A DNA stretch of 64,000 nt, taken from positions 55,747 through 119,746 of the forward strand of contig JADJXO010000009.1 of assembly GCA_016715825.1 (NCBI GenBank), given 5' to 3'. The translations under genes and the position numbers were made by a program. The DNA is from Nitrospira sp. GTDB lineage: Bacteria > Nitrospirota > Nitrospiria > Nitrospirales > Nitrospiraceae. Under the pieces are notes generated by a model, which ran no database searches, had not been told where the DNA came from, and worked only from the letters and a program-made list of their open reading frames with translations. The stretch's first letter is position 1. Each line of letters opens with the position of its first letter. Shown here piece after piece: positions 50,235 to 59,581 of this stretch.

Positions 50235-50414
50235 GTCAAATCCTTGGACAGAGCTAACGTAGCGAGTCTAGAGAAGGAACGGTTGTTCGTCAAGGATTGC
50301 AGCCGTTCCGACTCATTCCACGACGGTCTGACGCACGACAAGAGACCGCAAGCCGCCTCACCACATCGGGAACAGGTAAGTCTAAGGGGGAGGTGATAAA
50401 GAGGTCCGCTCAAC

Positions 50415-51077
50415 TCAGGCGATCTGCCCGTCCTGCATGTGAATGATGCGGTCGGATTGAGCGGAGAGTTTATCGTTATGGGTCACGATCACGAACGTCG
50501 TTCCGCGTGTTTTGTTCAAGGTGCGCATCAGTCCGAACAACCCTTCCCCGCTCTGGCTATCAAGATTGCCGGTTGGTTCGTCGGCCAAGACGAGGTCCGG
50601 ATTCTGTATTAACGCACGGGCCATGGCGACTCGCTGTTGTTCACCCCCGGAGAGCTCGCCGGGCTTGTGATGGAGGCGATGCCCTAATCCGACTTCCGTG
50701 AGAAGTGCTGTGGCGTCGGCCTGAACCGAGGTAGGCTCTCGACGTTGGACGAGCGCCGGCATGCAGGCGTTTTCCAGCGCCGTGAACTCGGCAAGCAAGT
50801 GATGAAACTGAAACACGAACCCGATCCGTCGATTGCGGAACTCCGCCTGCTGAGTGTCCGTCATGCGGAATAGGTCCTGCCCATCGAACGTGACGGTCCC
50901 GCTGGTGGGTTTATCAAGGGTCCCAATAATATGAAGCAGGGTGCTTTTGCCGGCGCCCGATGCCCCCACGATGGCCACCAACTCGCCGCGCTGAATCTCA
51001 AGATTGATCCCCTTGATGACGGGCAGTTCAGAGGACCCCATCGAAAACGATTTGTGAAGGTTGATCGCTTTAATCAT
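50415..51077 (-). CDS. lolD: Lipoprotein-releasing ABC transporter ATPase
   Basis: A 220-residue ATPase of the LolD/MacB subfamily. Walker A is GASGAGKST, the signature LSGGEQQRVAMARAL, Walker B DLVLADEPTGNLDS, and the H-loop IVTHND. With the permease encoded just upstream on the same strand it extracts lipoproteins from the inner membrane and hands them to LolA. The gap to the permease is 69 bp. Together with lnt two genes upstream this makes a lipoprotein-maturation cluster. Identification as Lol rather than MacB rests on the LolC/E-type permease. Confidence 0.92.
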   Translation of the reverse strand: MIKAINLHKSFSMGSSELPVIKGINLEIQRGELVAIVGASGAGKSTLLHIIGTLDKPTSGTVTFDGQDLFRMTDTQQAEFRNRRIGFVFQFHHLLAEFTALENACMPALVQRREPTSVQADATALLTEVGLGHRLHHKPGELSGGEQQRVAMARALIQNPDLVLADEPTGNLDSQSGEGLFGLMRTLNKTRGTTFVIVTHNDKLSAQSDRIIHMQDGQIA

Positions 51078-51146
51078 GCTCAGGTGTGAGTTCTGAGGGC
51101 TGAGACTCGAATTGTTTGAAGAAGAATATGTCTCCGTCCGTCTTCT

Positions 51147-52424
51147 CTATTCATAGCGCAAGGCAGCAACCGGCTCGAGCTTTGCGGCTTGATTGGCCGG
51201 GTACACGGTGGCGACAAAACTGATCAGAATGGCAGAGCCGGCCACCAGTAACACATCTTCTGCCAAGACGTGCACGGGAATGGTCGAGATATAGTACACC
51301 GTTGGATCGAACGTCCAGAACGTCTGAATCAGCCAGAGGAAGGTATAGCCTAATGGAATGCCGATGGCCGTCCCGGTGAACCCGATGATCAATCCGTTCA
51401 GCATGAAAATGCGTCGGATGCTGCGCTTGGTCGCGCCCATAGCCTTCAAGATCGCGATTTCTTTTTGCTTCTCCGTGACGATCATGGTGAGAGTGCTGAC
51501 GATATTGAATGAGGCCACAATCGTGATCAGGACGAGCAGCAGAAACATCATCGTCTTCTCCAGCTTCAAGGCGGAGAAGAGATTCCGGTTCATTTGCATC
51601 CAGTCTCTTGCACCATGGCTGAAGCCGAGTTCTTGTTCGATCCCACGAGCAGTCTCTGCAGCTTGGAACACATCGGTCACCTTGACTTCGATTCCAGATA
51701 CGCTTCCATTCATATTGAAAAATTTTTGAGCCTCGCTGAGCTCGATATACGCCAGCGAAGAATCGTATTCATACATGCCGGAATGGAAGAGCGCGACGAC
51801 CGCAAAAGTTCGGATTTTTGGCACCATGCCCATCGCGCTGATCGGGCCGACGGGCGAGACCACGTTGACCGTATCACCGACAAATACGCCCAATCTGAGC
51901 GCGAGCTCTTTGCCAAGAATAATGCCGGGTTTTTCCACGGGACGAAGGTTTCCTTGAGGATCATCGGCCGGAGCTTGCAACACTTTGGCGGGTGTAAGAA
52001 GATCGAGTAATTGACCGGATGTAATGTTATGTGAGAGTTCGGTCACGTTGGCTTCTCGTTTGGGGTCGATCCCCCTGAGGACAATTCCCTGCACGCCCGA
52101 CTGAGCGGTCAACAATACTTGCCGGAGTACGAAAGGTGTGGCGGCCACGACATCGGGCATCGTCTGAATTTTGTCGGCCAGACCATCGTAATCGGTCATG
52201 TTTTCTTTCATGCGTTCTTGGACGATGATATGGGCTGTCGTGCCGAGAATCTTGCTCTGAATATCCTCCCGGAAGCCGGTCATAATCCCGACCGTGCCGA
52301 TGAGCGCTGCGACCCCCAGTGTGATGCCGGCGATTGAGACGAATGTGTTCAGCGAGATCGTCCGGTTGCGACGCTTGGCACGCAGGTAGCGGAGCCCGAC
52401 GAAGATTTCGTATGGAAGGGCCAC
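51147..52424 (-). CDS. lolC: Lipoprotein-releasing ABC transporter permease (LolC/LolE type)
   Basis: A 425-residue FtsX-type permease. One N-terminal membrane helix (SLNTFVSIAGITLGVAALIG) is followed by a ~200-residue periplasmic domain and three C-terminal helices (MMFLLLVLITIVASFNIVST, then FMLNGLIIGFTGTAIGIPLG, then LLVAGSAILISFVATVYP). FVGLRYLRAKRRNRTISLNT at the N-terminus is diagnostic for LolC/E. The gene starts at GTG 52424, two bases after the lysS stop. Only one permease is present, so it probably forms a homodimer (LolF-like), as in many non-enterobacterial genomes. Confidence 0.92.
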   Translation of the reverse strand: MALPYEIFVGLRYLRAKRRNRTISLNTFVSIAGITLGVAALIGTVGIMTGFREDIQSKILGTTAHIIVQERMKENMTDYDGLADKIQTMPDVVAATPFVLRQVLLTAQSGVQGIVLRGIDPKREANVTELSHNITSGQLLDLLTPAKVLQAPADDPQGNLRPVEKPGIILGKELALRLGVFVGDTVNVVSPVGPISAMGMVPKIRTFAVVALFHSGMYEYDSSLAYIELSEAQKFFNMNGSVSGIEVKVTDVFQAAETARGIEQELGFSHGARDWMQMNRNLFSALKLEKTMMFLLLVLITIVASFNIVSTLTMIVTEKQKEIAILKAMGATKRSIRRIFMLNGLIIGFTGTAIGIPLGYTFLWLIQTFWTFDPTVYYISTIPVHVLAEDVLLVAGSAILISFVATVYPANQAAKLEPVAALRYE

Positions 52425-52426
52425 GC

Positions 52427-53911
52427 TTAGGCTTTCTCCGGTCGGAGCTGAGGAAAGAGGACTACGTCACGGATCGAGGCCTGATCGGTAAACAGCATGA
52501 TCAACCGGTCGATACCGATTCCTTCTCCGGCGGTTGGAGGCATTCCGTACTCCAAAGCGCGAAGGAAGTCCTCGTCGACGAGATGGGCTTCCTCGTCTCC
52601 TGCCTCACGCTGGGCAGCCTGGCCTTCAAATCGTTCGCGTTGGTCCAACGGATCGTTCAACTCTGAAAAGGCGTTGGCAATCTCCCTTCCGGCGATATAG
52701 AGCTCGAACCGGTCGGTCAAGGTTGGGTCAGCATCCTTCCGCCTGGCGAGCGGAGAAATCTCGATGGGATAATCGGTAATGAACGTCGGCTGCTGTAAAT
52801 TCGGCTCGACCGTTTCCTCAAAAATCTCGTTCACGATGGTGAATAAAGAGGCCTTGGAGTCCACCGAGATGTTCAGCCGCTTAGCGGCTGCTAATGCCTG
52901 TTCTCGATCCTGCAGCACCGACGGCTCAAGGCTGTTCACCTCGAGAATGGCCTGGTGATAGGACCATCGTCGCCACGGAGGCGTGAGGACAATGTCCTTT
53001 CCTTGATAGGTAATGACCGTCTTGCCGAGAATGTGCTGAGACAGACTAGAGATCAACTCTTCAGTGAGTGCGATCAAGTCCTGGTAGTCTGCGTACGAGA
53101 CATAGAACTCCAGCATCGTGAACTCGGGGTTATGGATCGTCGAAATGCCTTCGTTTCTGAAGTTCCGATTAATCTCAAACACGCGTGGGAACCCTCCGAC
53201 GATCAAGCGCTTGAGATAGAGTTCCGGCGCGATGCGCAGGTAGAGATCCACGCCGAGCGCATTATGGTGCGTGACGAACGGCTTGGCCGTGGCGCCTCCG
53301 GGAATCGGATGCATCATGGGGGTCTCGACCTCAAGAAACCCACGTTCGATCAGATAGGCTCGGATGCCGGCAATGATACGGCTCCTGGTCGAAAAGATCT
53401 GGTGGATTTGCGGATTGGCGATCAGGTCGACATAGCGCTGTCGATACCTGGTTTCGACATCCGTCAGGCCATGCCACTTCTCCGGAAGCGGGCGGAGGGC
53501 CTTACTGAGAAACGTCAGCCGATGAACCTCAACCGTGAATTCATTTGTCTTCGTACGGAACAATGTCCCTGTGACACCGATCCAATCACCGAGATCAAGC
53601 TGCTCCACCACGGCATAGGCCTGTTCGGACAGCAGGTCCTTCTTGAGATATACCTGAAGGCGGTCAGCCCCATCTTGCAGGACCGCAAACCCGGCTTTCC
53701 CAAAACGCCGCAACGCAACAACCCTTCCGGCGAAGGTACAGGAGACCTTCTCCTGCTCTAGGGTTTCCTTGAGCTTCTCGCCATGTAGCCTGAGCAATTC
53801 GCCCGCTCGATCTCTGACTTCGAATCGGGGGCCGTAAGGGGCGACGCCGGCCTCTCGAAGCAGGTCGAGTTTCTTAATCCGCTGTTGTCGCTGCTCGTTC
53901 AGTTCGTCCAT
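52427..53911 (-). CDS. lysS: Lysyl-tRNA synthetase, class II
   Basis: A 494-residue class II synthetase. The N-terminal OB fold binds the anticodon (TFAGRVVALRRFGKAGFAVL). Motif 2 is VFEINRNFRNEGISTIHNPE and motif 3 is GIGIDRLIMLFT; GGATAKPFVTHHN is also conserved. It charges tRNA-Lys. The length and domains are normal. It starts at ATG 53911, 18 bp after the prfB stop, and the downstream permease begins 2 bp after its stop, so it lies in the middle of an lnt-prfB-lysS-lolC-lolD transcription unit. The prfB-lysS order is also found in E. coli. Confidence 0.97.
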   Translation of the reverse strand: MDELNEQRQQRIKKLDLLREAGVAPYGPRFEVRDRAGELLRLHGEKLKETLEQEKVSCTFAGRVVALRRFGKAGFAVLQDGADRLQVYLKKDLLSEQAYAVVEQLDLGDWIGVTGTLFRTKTNEFTVEVHRLTFLSKALRPLPEKWHGLTDVETRYRQRYVDLIANPQIHQIFSTRSRIIAGIRAYLIERGFLEVETPMMHPIPGGATAKPFVTHHNALGVDLYLRIAPELYLKRLIVGGFPRVFEINRNFRNEGISTIHNPEFTMLEFYVSYADYQDLIALTEELISSLSQHILGKTVITYQGKDIVLTPPWRRWSYHQAILEVNSLEPSVLQDREQALAAAKRLNISVDSKASLFTIVNEIFEETVEPNLQQPTFITDYPIEISPLARRKDADPTLTDRFELYIAGREIANAFSELNDPLDQRERFEGQAAQREAGDEEAHLVDEDFLRALEYGMPPTAGEGIGIDRLIMLFTDQASIRDVVLFPQLRPEKA

Positions 53912-53929
53912 GGTATTGCCGAGTGGTGA

Positions 53930-55076
53930 CTAGAGGTCATCTTCTTCTCCCCCGACGGGGGAGAGTTGCTCACTTCCCTTTCCGAGCTTCCTCTTCAAAA
54001 ACGCTTCGATGAACCTGTCGAGATCGCCGTCCATGACGGATGACACGTTGCTGACTTGATGGCCCGTTCGGTGATCCTTCACCATCTGGTAGGGTTGAAA
54101 CACATAGGAGCGTATTTGACTGCCCCATGCGATGTCCTTCTTCTCCCCGACGATGGCGTTGAACTCTGCCTCCTTCTTCTTCTGTTCCAGTTCGAAGAGG
54201 CGAGCCTTCAAGATTTTCATAGCCCCGTTTCGATTCTGAAGCTGGGACCGCTCGTTCTGACATTGGACAACGATACCGCTCGCCAAGTGTGTGATGCGGA
54301 TAGCGGTCTCAACCTTATTGACGTTCTGCCCTCCGGCGCCGCCGGCCCGAAAGGTATCGATCCGGAGATCTTTATCTTCGACCACGACATCAATATCTTC
54401 GCTCAGCTCCGGATACACGAAGACGGACGCGAACGATGTGTGTCGCCGCTTGTTGGAGTCGAACGGAGAAATGCGCACCAAGCGATGGACCCCGGCTTCG
54501 GCCTTGAGGTAGCCATAGGCATACGGACCGGTGATCGAAACCGTCACGCTCTTAATGCCCGCTTCATCGCCGGGTAAGAGGTCCAACGTTTCCACCTTGA
54601 ACTTCTTCTGCTCCGCCCATCTCACGTACATTCTGAGGAGCATCTGTGCCCAATCTTGAGACTCCGTGCCGCCCGCGCCGGGATGAATCGCCAGGATGGC
54701 ATTATTCGGGTCCAAATCGCCTGAGAGGAGTAGTTCCAGCCGCAGGGTGGCAAGGCGAGGTTCTAGCTGATTCAGCTCACTCACCAATTCGGTCTCGAGC
54801 CCTGCGTCGCGGCTCTCACGTGCAAGTTCCAACAGGGCGCCCAAATCGTCCATCTTGGATTCAATTTCACGCCACTGCTGGAGTTCACGGTCGAGGGTTG
54901 CCTTTTTTCGGCTTACCACCGCCGCGGTGCGGGTGTCGTTCCAAAAATGCGGCTGGCCCATCTGGGCCTCAAGTTCTTCCAATTCGGCGGTCATGTGAGC
55001 GAAGTCAAAGATGCCCCCGTAATTCCGAAACTTGCGCGGTGAGCGTACGAACGCGAGCTTCTACCTCCTCTAACAT
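53930..55076 (-). CDS. prfB: Peptide chain release factor 2 (programmed +1 frameshift)
   Basis: RF2 reads UGA and UAA stops. The gene is in two frames: codons 1-23 run from ATG 55076 (MLEEVEARVRTLTAQVSELR, then GHL) to CTT and meet TGA at 55007-55005. Skipping one T continues with DFAHMTAELEELEAQMGQPH, giving 381 residues in all. The catalytic GGQ is at about 248-250 (AGGAGGQNVNK), and ISPFDSNKRRH contains the SPF anticodon-like tripeptide of RF2. AAGGAGG eight bases before the ATG supports the true start. Simple ORF calling would annotate only the second part from 54994 and lose the N-terminus. It lies 17 bp after lnt and 18 bp before lysS. Confidence 0.96.
55004..55019 (-). promoter_or_regulatory. 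Autoregulatory +1 frameshift site of prfB
   Basis: On the minus strand CGGGGG-CAT-CTTTGAC: a Shine-Dalgarno-like G-rich element three bases before the slippery CTT followed by TGA-C, the poor-termination context. This is the conserved RF2 autoregulation site; low RF2 lets ribosomes slip +1 on CTT and make the full protein. Confidence 0.93.
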
Positions 55077-55093
55077 GGAACGTCCTCCTTCCG

Positions 55094-56710
55094 TCATGCC
55101 GGCGTGATAATCGTTAGGGCTGGTTCCTTCGTGCGGAAATACCCGAACAGGCACAAAAGTCCGCAGATTATAACACAAGCGTGGGCAAACACATCGCCAT
55201 AGTAGCTGTAAAATGTGCGGGAATATTTGATGGGGATCGTTGCCTGCAAGGCCAGTTCTGTAAAAATCGGCGTGGCCTGCGTGATCTGTCCGAACGGATC
55301 GACGAATCCTGAAATTCCGGTGTTGGCGGCCCGCGCAAAGGCCAGGTGATTTTCGACTGCCCGAAAGACAACCATCGCAAAGTGCTGCGCCGGTGCTGAA
55401 GAGGGACCAAACCATCCGTCATTCGTAATCGTGACCAGAAATTCGGCCCCGTTTGCGGCAAATTGGCGGACGAGGTCCGGGAAAATAACTTCGTAGCAGA
55501 TGGCGACGCCGAACTTCACGGACCGGGGGGTGCCGGCCTTGTCGTGTCTCAATGACTTGGGACTGAACGACAGGGTGTTGGATCCCGGACCGGGCTCAAA
55601 GTCGCCGATGCCTTCGACCAGTTTGTCGAGAAAGAACAAGAGCGATGACTTGAGGGGGATATATTCTCCGAAGGGGACGAGATGGTGCTTGTCATACCGG
55701 CCGAGGATGGTCCCGTCGGTGCCCAGGAGGTAGGCGCTGTTTAGGAGGTATGGTCTGCGATCAGGGTAAAACCGTAGGGCCGGACTCCCGAGCAGGAGCG
55801 GGGCTTGAGCGCGTTCCGCCCACGAGATCAGTTCGAGCTGATAGTCCTTTTCCCGTTCCAAGATGAACGGGGTTGCGGCCTCCGGCCAGACGATCAAATC
55901 GGTATCGGTGCTCAGCTGTCCAGTCAAGCGGTCCAGGCGACGCATCGTTTCTTCGCGAAACGACGTATCCCACTTCACGGCTTGATCGATGTTCGGCTGG
56001 ACGACACCCACTGTGATGGAGGGGTGTGTCTGTTGGGAGGTTCTATCGCTGAGGACTGCCGAACTGTAGAACCAGGAGAGCACCATACAGGCCGCGGCGG
56101 TTGTGAGGAGTTCCCAGGGAAGCTTAACCGGATGAAAGCCGCGGAAAAACGGCATGAGCCACACAATCAGCTCGGCCACAGCCACATTCACCAAGACCAC
56201 TAAAAAGGACACTCCGTAGACACCGGTCAGATCCGCCACCTGAATCAAGTCCAGCTCACGGTATTGAGAATAGCCCAAGAGACACCAGGGAAGGCCTGAG
56301 AGAAGGTAGGTTCGGAGGAATTCGAGCGCGACCCAGAAACAGGGCGCGAAGAAAATGCCGTATCGTGGGATGAGCTCGCGGAGCCAGACAAACGCAAAGC
56401 TATAGAGTCCGACATACAGTCCCAGGTAGGTGGTGAGTAGTAACAGAATGGCGTAACTGATTGGCTCCGGCACCTTGCCATAGGTAGTCATAGCCGTGAC
56501 CACCCAGGCCATGAGGCCGGTAAAGCCGATGACTCCGCTGAGCCAGCCGATCCAAAATGCCCGCGGTTTGGAACATTGATCGAGCGCGAGATGGAGCGGA
56601 ATGAGTGCAACCCAGGCCAGTAACCCCAGGTCAAACTTTGGAAAACAGAGGGGTAACAGCAGCCCACTCGCGCAGGCAAAGATTATTTGGCGCGAACGAG
56701 CTCCATCCAT
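55094..56710 (-). CDS. lnt: Apolipoprotein N-acyltransferase
   Basis: A 538-residue inner-membrane enzyme adding the third acyl chain to lipoproteins. The N-terminal ~200 residues contain six or more membrane helices (FACASGLLLPLCFPKFDLGL first). The nitrilase-type domain carries the Glu-Lys-Cys triad: Glu in LIVWPEAATPF, Lys in YDKHHLVPFGEYIP and Cys in FGVAICYEVIFPD; TNDGWFGPSSAPAQH completes the signature. A final helix near the C-terminus (VIICGLLCLFGYF) follows. ATG 56710 with AAGG nine bases upstream is chosen over a TTG at 56764. First gene of the lnt-prfB-lysS-lolC-lolD block, so lipoprotein acylation and release are encoded together. Confidence 0.93.
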   Translation of the reverse strand: MDGARSRQIIFACASGLLLPLCFPKFDLGLLAWVALIPLHLALDQCSKPRAFWIGWLSGVIGFTGLMAWVVTAMTTYGKVPEPISYAILLLLTTYLGLYVGLYSFAFVWLRELIPRYGIFFAPCFWVALEFLRTYLLSGLPWCLLGYSQYRELDLIQVADLTGVYGVSFLVVLVNVAVAELIVWLMPFFRGFHPVKLPWELLTTAAACMVLSWFYSSAVLSDRTSQQTHPSITVGVVQPNIDQAVKWDTSFREETMRRLDRLTGQLSTDTDLIVWPEAATPFILEREKDYQLELISWAERAQAPLLLGSPALRFYPDRRPYLLNSAYLLGTDGTILGRYDKHHLVPFGEYIPLKSSLLFFLDKLVEGIGDFEPGPGSNTLSFSPKSLRHDKAGTPRSVKFGVAICYEVIFPDLVRQFAANGAEFLVTITNDGWFGPSSAPAQHFAMVVFRAVENHLAFARAANTGISGFVDPFGQITQATPIFTELALQATIPIKYSRTFYSYYGDVFAHACVIICGLLCLFGYFRTKEPALTIITPA

Positions 56711-56826
56711 CGTGCCGTACCTTAGCGAAAAGATTCGCCGACTTGCAAGAGAACGGCTGAACAATCAGTGACTTGAGCCGCTTCCTAGGTGCTTTTGGGG
56801 GTAAAGATAGGGTATTCTTGATTCGT

Positions 56827-57156
56827 ATGGAGCGGCGGCGGCATCGTCGAGTGTCAACGCAGGTCAAGAGCCTGCTTCGGGCCAACTCGCACGAGGTGGA
56901 GGGAAAGGCTACTGACCTTTCCCTGGGGGGCGCCAGAATCGAGAGTTCGCTGAGTGTTGAACCGGGAAAGCTGATTGTCGTGAAGCTCTTGATGCCGGGT
57001 GATGACGTTCCCATCGTGATCGAGCAGGCGCAGGTTCAGTGGAGTGTCGATCGGACGTTTGGTGTCAGATTCCTGGATGTGCAGCAACAGGATCGGGACG
57101 AGTTGGAAGCGTTGATCGACGAATGCATTGCGCTGGATGAAGGGAAAGAGACATGA
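56827..57156 (+). CDS. PilZ-domain protein
   Basis: A 109-residue PilZ domain: MERRRHRRVSTQVKSLLRAN gives the RxxxR motif and ATDLSLGGARIESS the DxSxxG motif, so both c-di-GMP-binding elements are present. The barrel closes with AQVQWSVDRTFGVRFLDV, and a C-terminal helix (RDELEALIDECIAL) follows. ATG 56827 is preferred to TTG 56773 because the RRxxRR stretch follows directly. It overlaps the next gene by 4 bp (ATGA). It is divergent from lnt. A cytoplasmic c-di-GMP receptor is the likely role. Confidence 0.8.
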   Translation: MERRRHRRVSTQVKSLLRANSHEVEGKATDLSLGGARIESSLSVEPGKLIVVKLLMPGDDVPIVIEQAQVQWSVDRTFGVRFLDVQQQDRDELEALIDECIALDEGKET

Positions 57157-57368
57157 AACTGGTGAGCACTCAGAACGAACCTCAGAATGACGACCCGCGG
57201 AGTTGGATGGGGGGTGAAGCGACGGTCGGTTCCCAAGCCCGCCGCTATATCCGCCGCCAAGCAGGGCCACCGGCATCGCTACTTGGTGTCATCCTCGGTC
57301 TCACCTTCCTCGGCGGCCTTGCCCTCGGCAGCTCCTTCGGCCTACTTTGTCGAACCAAAGACAAGTAG
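57153..57368 (+). CDS. Small membrane protein downstream of PilZ
   Basis: A 71-residue protein: a polar N-terminal half (QNEPQNDDPRSWMGGEATVG), then a basic stretch (SQARRYIRRQ), then one glycine-rich hydrophobic helix (LLGVILGLTFLGGLALGSSF) and a short basic end. The positive-inside pattern suggests the N-terminus is cytoplasmic. GAAGGGAAAG lies before ATG 57153, which overlaps the PilZ gene stop by 4 bp, so the two are translationally coupled and may interact. No family is recognised. Confidence 0.6.
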   Translation: MKLVSTQNEPQNDDPRSWMGGEATVGSQARRYIRRQAGPPASLLGVILGLTFLGGLALGSSFGLLCRTKDK

Positions 57369-57544
57369 CGTCTCCGCCACAGTAGGTATCTCGCGAAACT
57401 GTTCCTGACCTCATATCGCTTTTCTCTAGTACCAATAAGTCTCCAGCCCTTAAGTTACAGCGCCAATCGTTTTGAGCGCTGTATGAAGTCGGATCCCAGT
57501 ACCAAGTTGAAAGCCGAAGACATCGTAAATCAACAAACGATAGG

Positions 57545-58488
57545 GGCCCGGATCGAGGGGCAGGTCGTTGCTGTGCCAATCGTTTAGACGCTGGGCGAAT
57601 TGGCGGAGCACCAGTGTCCACCCACGCAGATACCGAATGGAAGCAGAAGTGTAAGTGAGCCGGGTTCAATCGAAGAGGACTAGCCCTTCATGGAAGATCG
57701 GGCAACTGGCGCGGAGAATGATTTTTTAGAAGGGCTCATCAGGTCGGCTTGCCGAGCGCAAAGCGATGATCGACGCACGCACCATCGCGAATGCACTGAA
57801 CTGGCCCGCTCGACCGCCTAACCAGCCGACGCCGGTTCAGACGACGCTGGCGTTGATGCGACGACGAGCTGCATTACTATCCGTTTGCCGAAGCGCGATG
57901 TTGCGCGATCTCTTGCGCAGGAGAACCAGCCATTGGACGCGCCAGGTGGCCACGCTCATACGCGATGGGATTGAGCGTTGTACGGAAACCGCATCTGATC
58001 GGCGGCACCGGCCAACCATCTACCGTATCTCCTCCGCATCTCACGACACGTCCAATCACGCTGGCGGCCGATATCAAATTCCAATGGATGGCTCATTTGC
58101 CGTTTGACTGGGTCGTCGCCGGGTGTTAGCCTGGCGGTACGTTGACCACGGACTTTATCAGGCCGCAGAGACGATCACGCGTATGGCTGTCCCGAGATCT
58201 TCAACACCGACCAAGGGGTGTCAGTTCACCAGCCAGGAGTTCACGGGGCTCTTGAAAGACCAAGGGACTCAGATCAAGGGACGGCAAAGGCGGTTGGCGG
58301 GATATGTATTCGTGGAACGATTCAAAGTATCTTACGAGGAGTGTATTTGACGCCTACGAGACGGTTGGGGCTGCGCACAGCGGCTTACGCAATATCTGAT
58401 GTTCTACAACCAGACCCGACCGCATCAGGCGCTTGACGGCCAGACGCCTGATCAAGTCTATTACGACAATCTGACGACACGGCAGCTT
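57545..58488 (+). mobile_element. Decayed IS3-family element
   Basis: Read across frames, the stretch matches both IS3 reading frames. An orfA remnant near 57575-57750 reads TLGELAEHQC..PTQI, EWKQK and GKIGQLA; an orfB remnant follows (AERKAMID, ALMRR, YYPF, VRKPHL, TRPITLAADIK, VLAWR, TLTTDF). The best-preserved parts are QFTSQEFTGLLKDQGTQIKG (58220-58280), YVFVERFK and FYNQTRPHQALDGQTPDQVY (58402-58461). Stops and frameshifts occur throughout, so it cannot transpose. Terminal inverted repeats were not identified, so the boundaries are approximate. Confidence 0.75.
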
Positions 58489-59037
58489 ATGAACTGGCAG
58501 AAACTGTCCAAACAAGCGGAGCCACCTCTGGTCGTGGATCGTCAAAGTGAGTTCAGGGTCATCGGCGACGAAGATAAATATAGTGGCATTTTTATGGCCG
58601 TTTTTATGAACCTCCTCGTGTTCGGCTTCTTCTTTTGGACCATTTGGAGGCTTCAATGTGGTGTGGATTGTTTAGCCCCCGATATGATTCTCTATAACAA
58701 TACCGGCGGCGAGATCATCATCTTTCTTGGTAACGACGAACCCACTGTTGTGGAAGAGGGGTTAATGGCGAGAGTGCCTCAACCTATGGCATACGCTTTC
58801 TGGAGGCGCAAATATCATAAGTCATTTCGTATTCGTACGAAAAATAGGTCGTGGTCATATGATGTGGTTGAACCCCCCTCTAACTACGAACAACGAGGGA
58901 GTTCCAGGAATGAATATCGGTATCAGATCGAAGCCGATGGCTCCATCCACCTTCTAGCTCCTGACTCCGAATTTCCTGTGCGAAAGTTGCCGCCACAACC
59001 ATCTGGATTTCCATGGATACCTCAATTTAGCCGATGA
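58489..59037 (+). CDS. Membrane-anchored protein of an unrecognised family (copy 2)
   Basis: A paralogue of the protein at 44881-45429. The single membrane segment is GIFMAVFMNLLVFGFFFW; the outer domain begins DMILYNNTGGEIIIFLGND and ends EYRYQIEADGSIHLLAPDSE, then LPPQPSGFPWIP, closely matching copy 1 at both ends. The frame is open further upstream and runs in-frame out of the IS3 orfB remnant (from 58399), so a fused product cannot be excluded; ATG 58489 is taken as start because the residues before it are transposase sequence. No ribosome-binding site is clear. Lower GC than the surroundings indicates transfer. The function is unknown. Confidence 0.55.
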   Translation: MNWQKLSKQAEPPLVVDRQSEFRVIGDEDKYSGIFMAVFMNLLVFGFFFWTIWRLQCGVDCLAPDMILYNNTGGEIIIFLGNDEPTVVEEGLMARVPQPMAYAFWRRKYHKSFRIRTKNRSWSYDVVEPPSNYEQRGSSRNEYRYQIEADGSIHLLAPDSEFPVRKLPPQPSGFPWIPQFSR

Positions 59038-59287
59038 GGAGAGAGAGGGGGGAATAATCGTTGAAAAATGGGCGTAAGGCTTGACGGCACACAGCTGCCC
59101 GATCCCGCCTGGACAGGCAATCCTTGAACTACTCCCGGGAGGTGCTTTCAGCGATCTGAATGAAGTCTTTGCGTTGCCGTTCAGAACCACCTCCAAGACC
59201 GACTGAGCCTTCTCTCGTTTTTTAGCCTGTTCTGCTCAAATACCTTTCATAAGCTACCCAGTCGTTCACCCTGCGCCGCTGAAACTG

Positions 59288-59581
59288 TTGCCGGCCTACA
59301 CTGGTTGTACCTCGCTCGAGGAGGCGTTGACCCATCCACGCCACCGCGCCATCTTATGGCTGGAAGTGTTGTTCAACGATCAGTTGGATGAATCCACTCT
59401 AGTACAACACCCCAGCGGGCGGGAGGCGTACGACGAGGCCTGTCGGTGGTATACCGAGTTCCGCAGTTTGATCCAGTTCATCGCGCCGCGCTCGCCGTTA
59501 CCGGCGCATAACGGCTCCATCGACTTTCGGCAGTATCGGACATTCGTTGAGGCCCTCTACTTTGTCAGCCCTGACGCTTGA
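59288..59581 (+). CDS. Orphan ORF, perhaps part of a broken gene
   Basis: A 97-codon frame (CTSLEEALTHPRHRAILWLE, NDQLDESTLVQHPSGREAYD, RQYRTFVEALYFVSPDA) with protein-like composition. It has no ATG near the beginning; translation would have to use TTG 59288 or start further upstream, where the frame is open to about 59220. After the TGA the same frame continues as PYPRLAWKRFLRQLETAVLS for 25 more codons, which suggests a nonsense mutation in a longer gene. No family is recognised. It lies in the accessory patch next to the IS3 remnant. Confidence 0.35.
   Translation: MPAYTGCTSLEEALTHPRHRAILWLEVLFNDQLDESTLVQHPSGREAYDEACRWYTEFRSLIQFIAPRSPLPAHNGSIDFRQYRTFVEALYFVSPDA

Noticed and set aside
57301..57669. 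A 122-codon minus-strand frame over the start of the IS3 remnant.
   Set aside because: It crosses the end of a real small gene and the orfA remnant in antisense and has no start signal.
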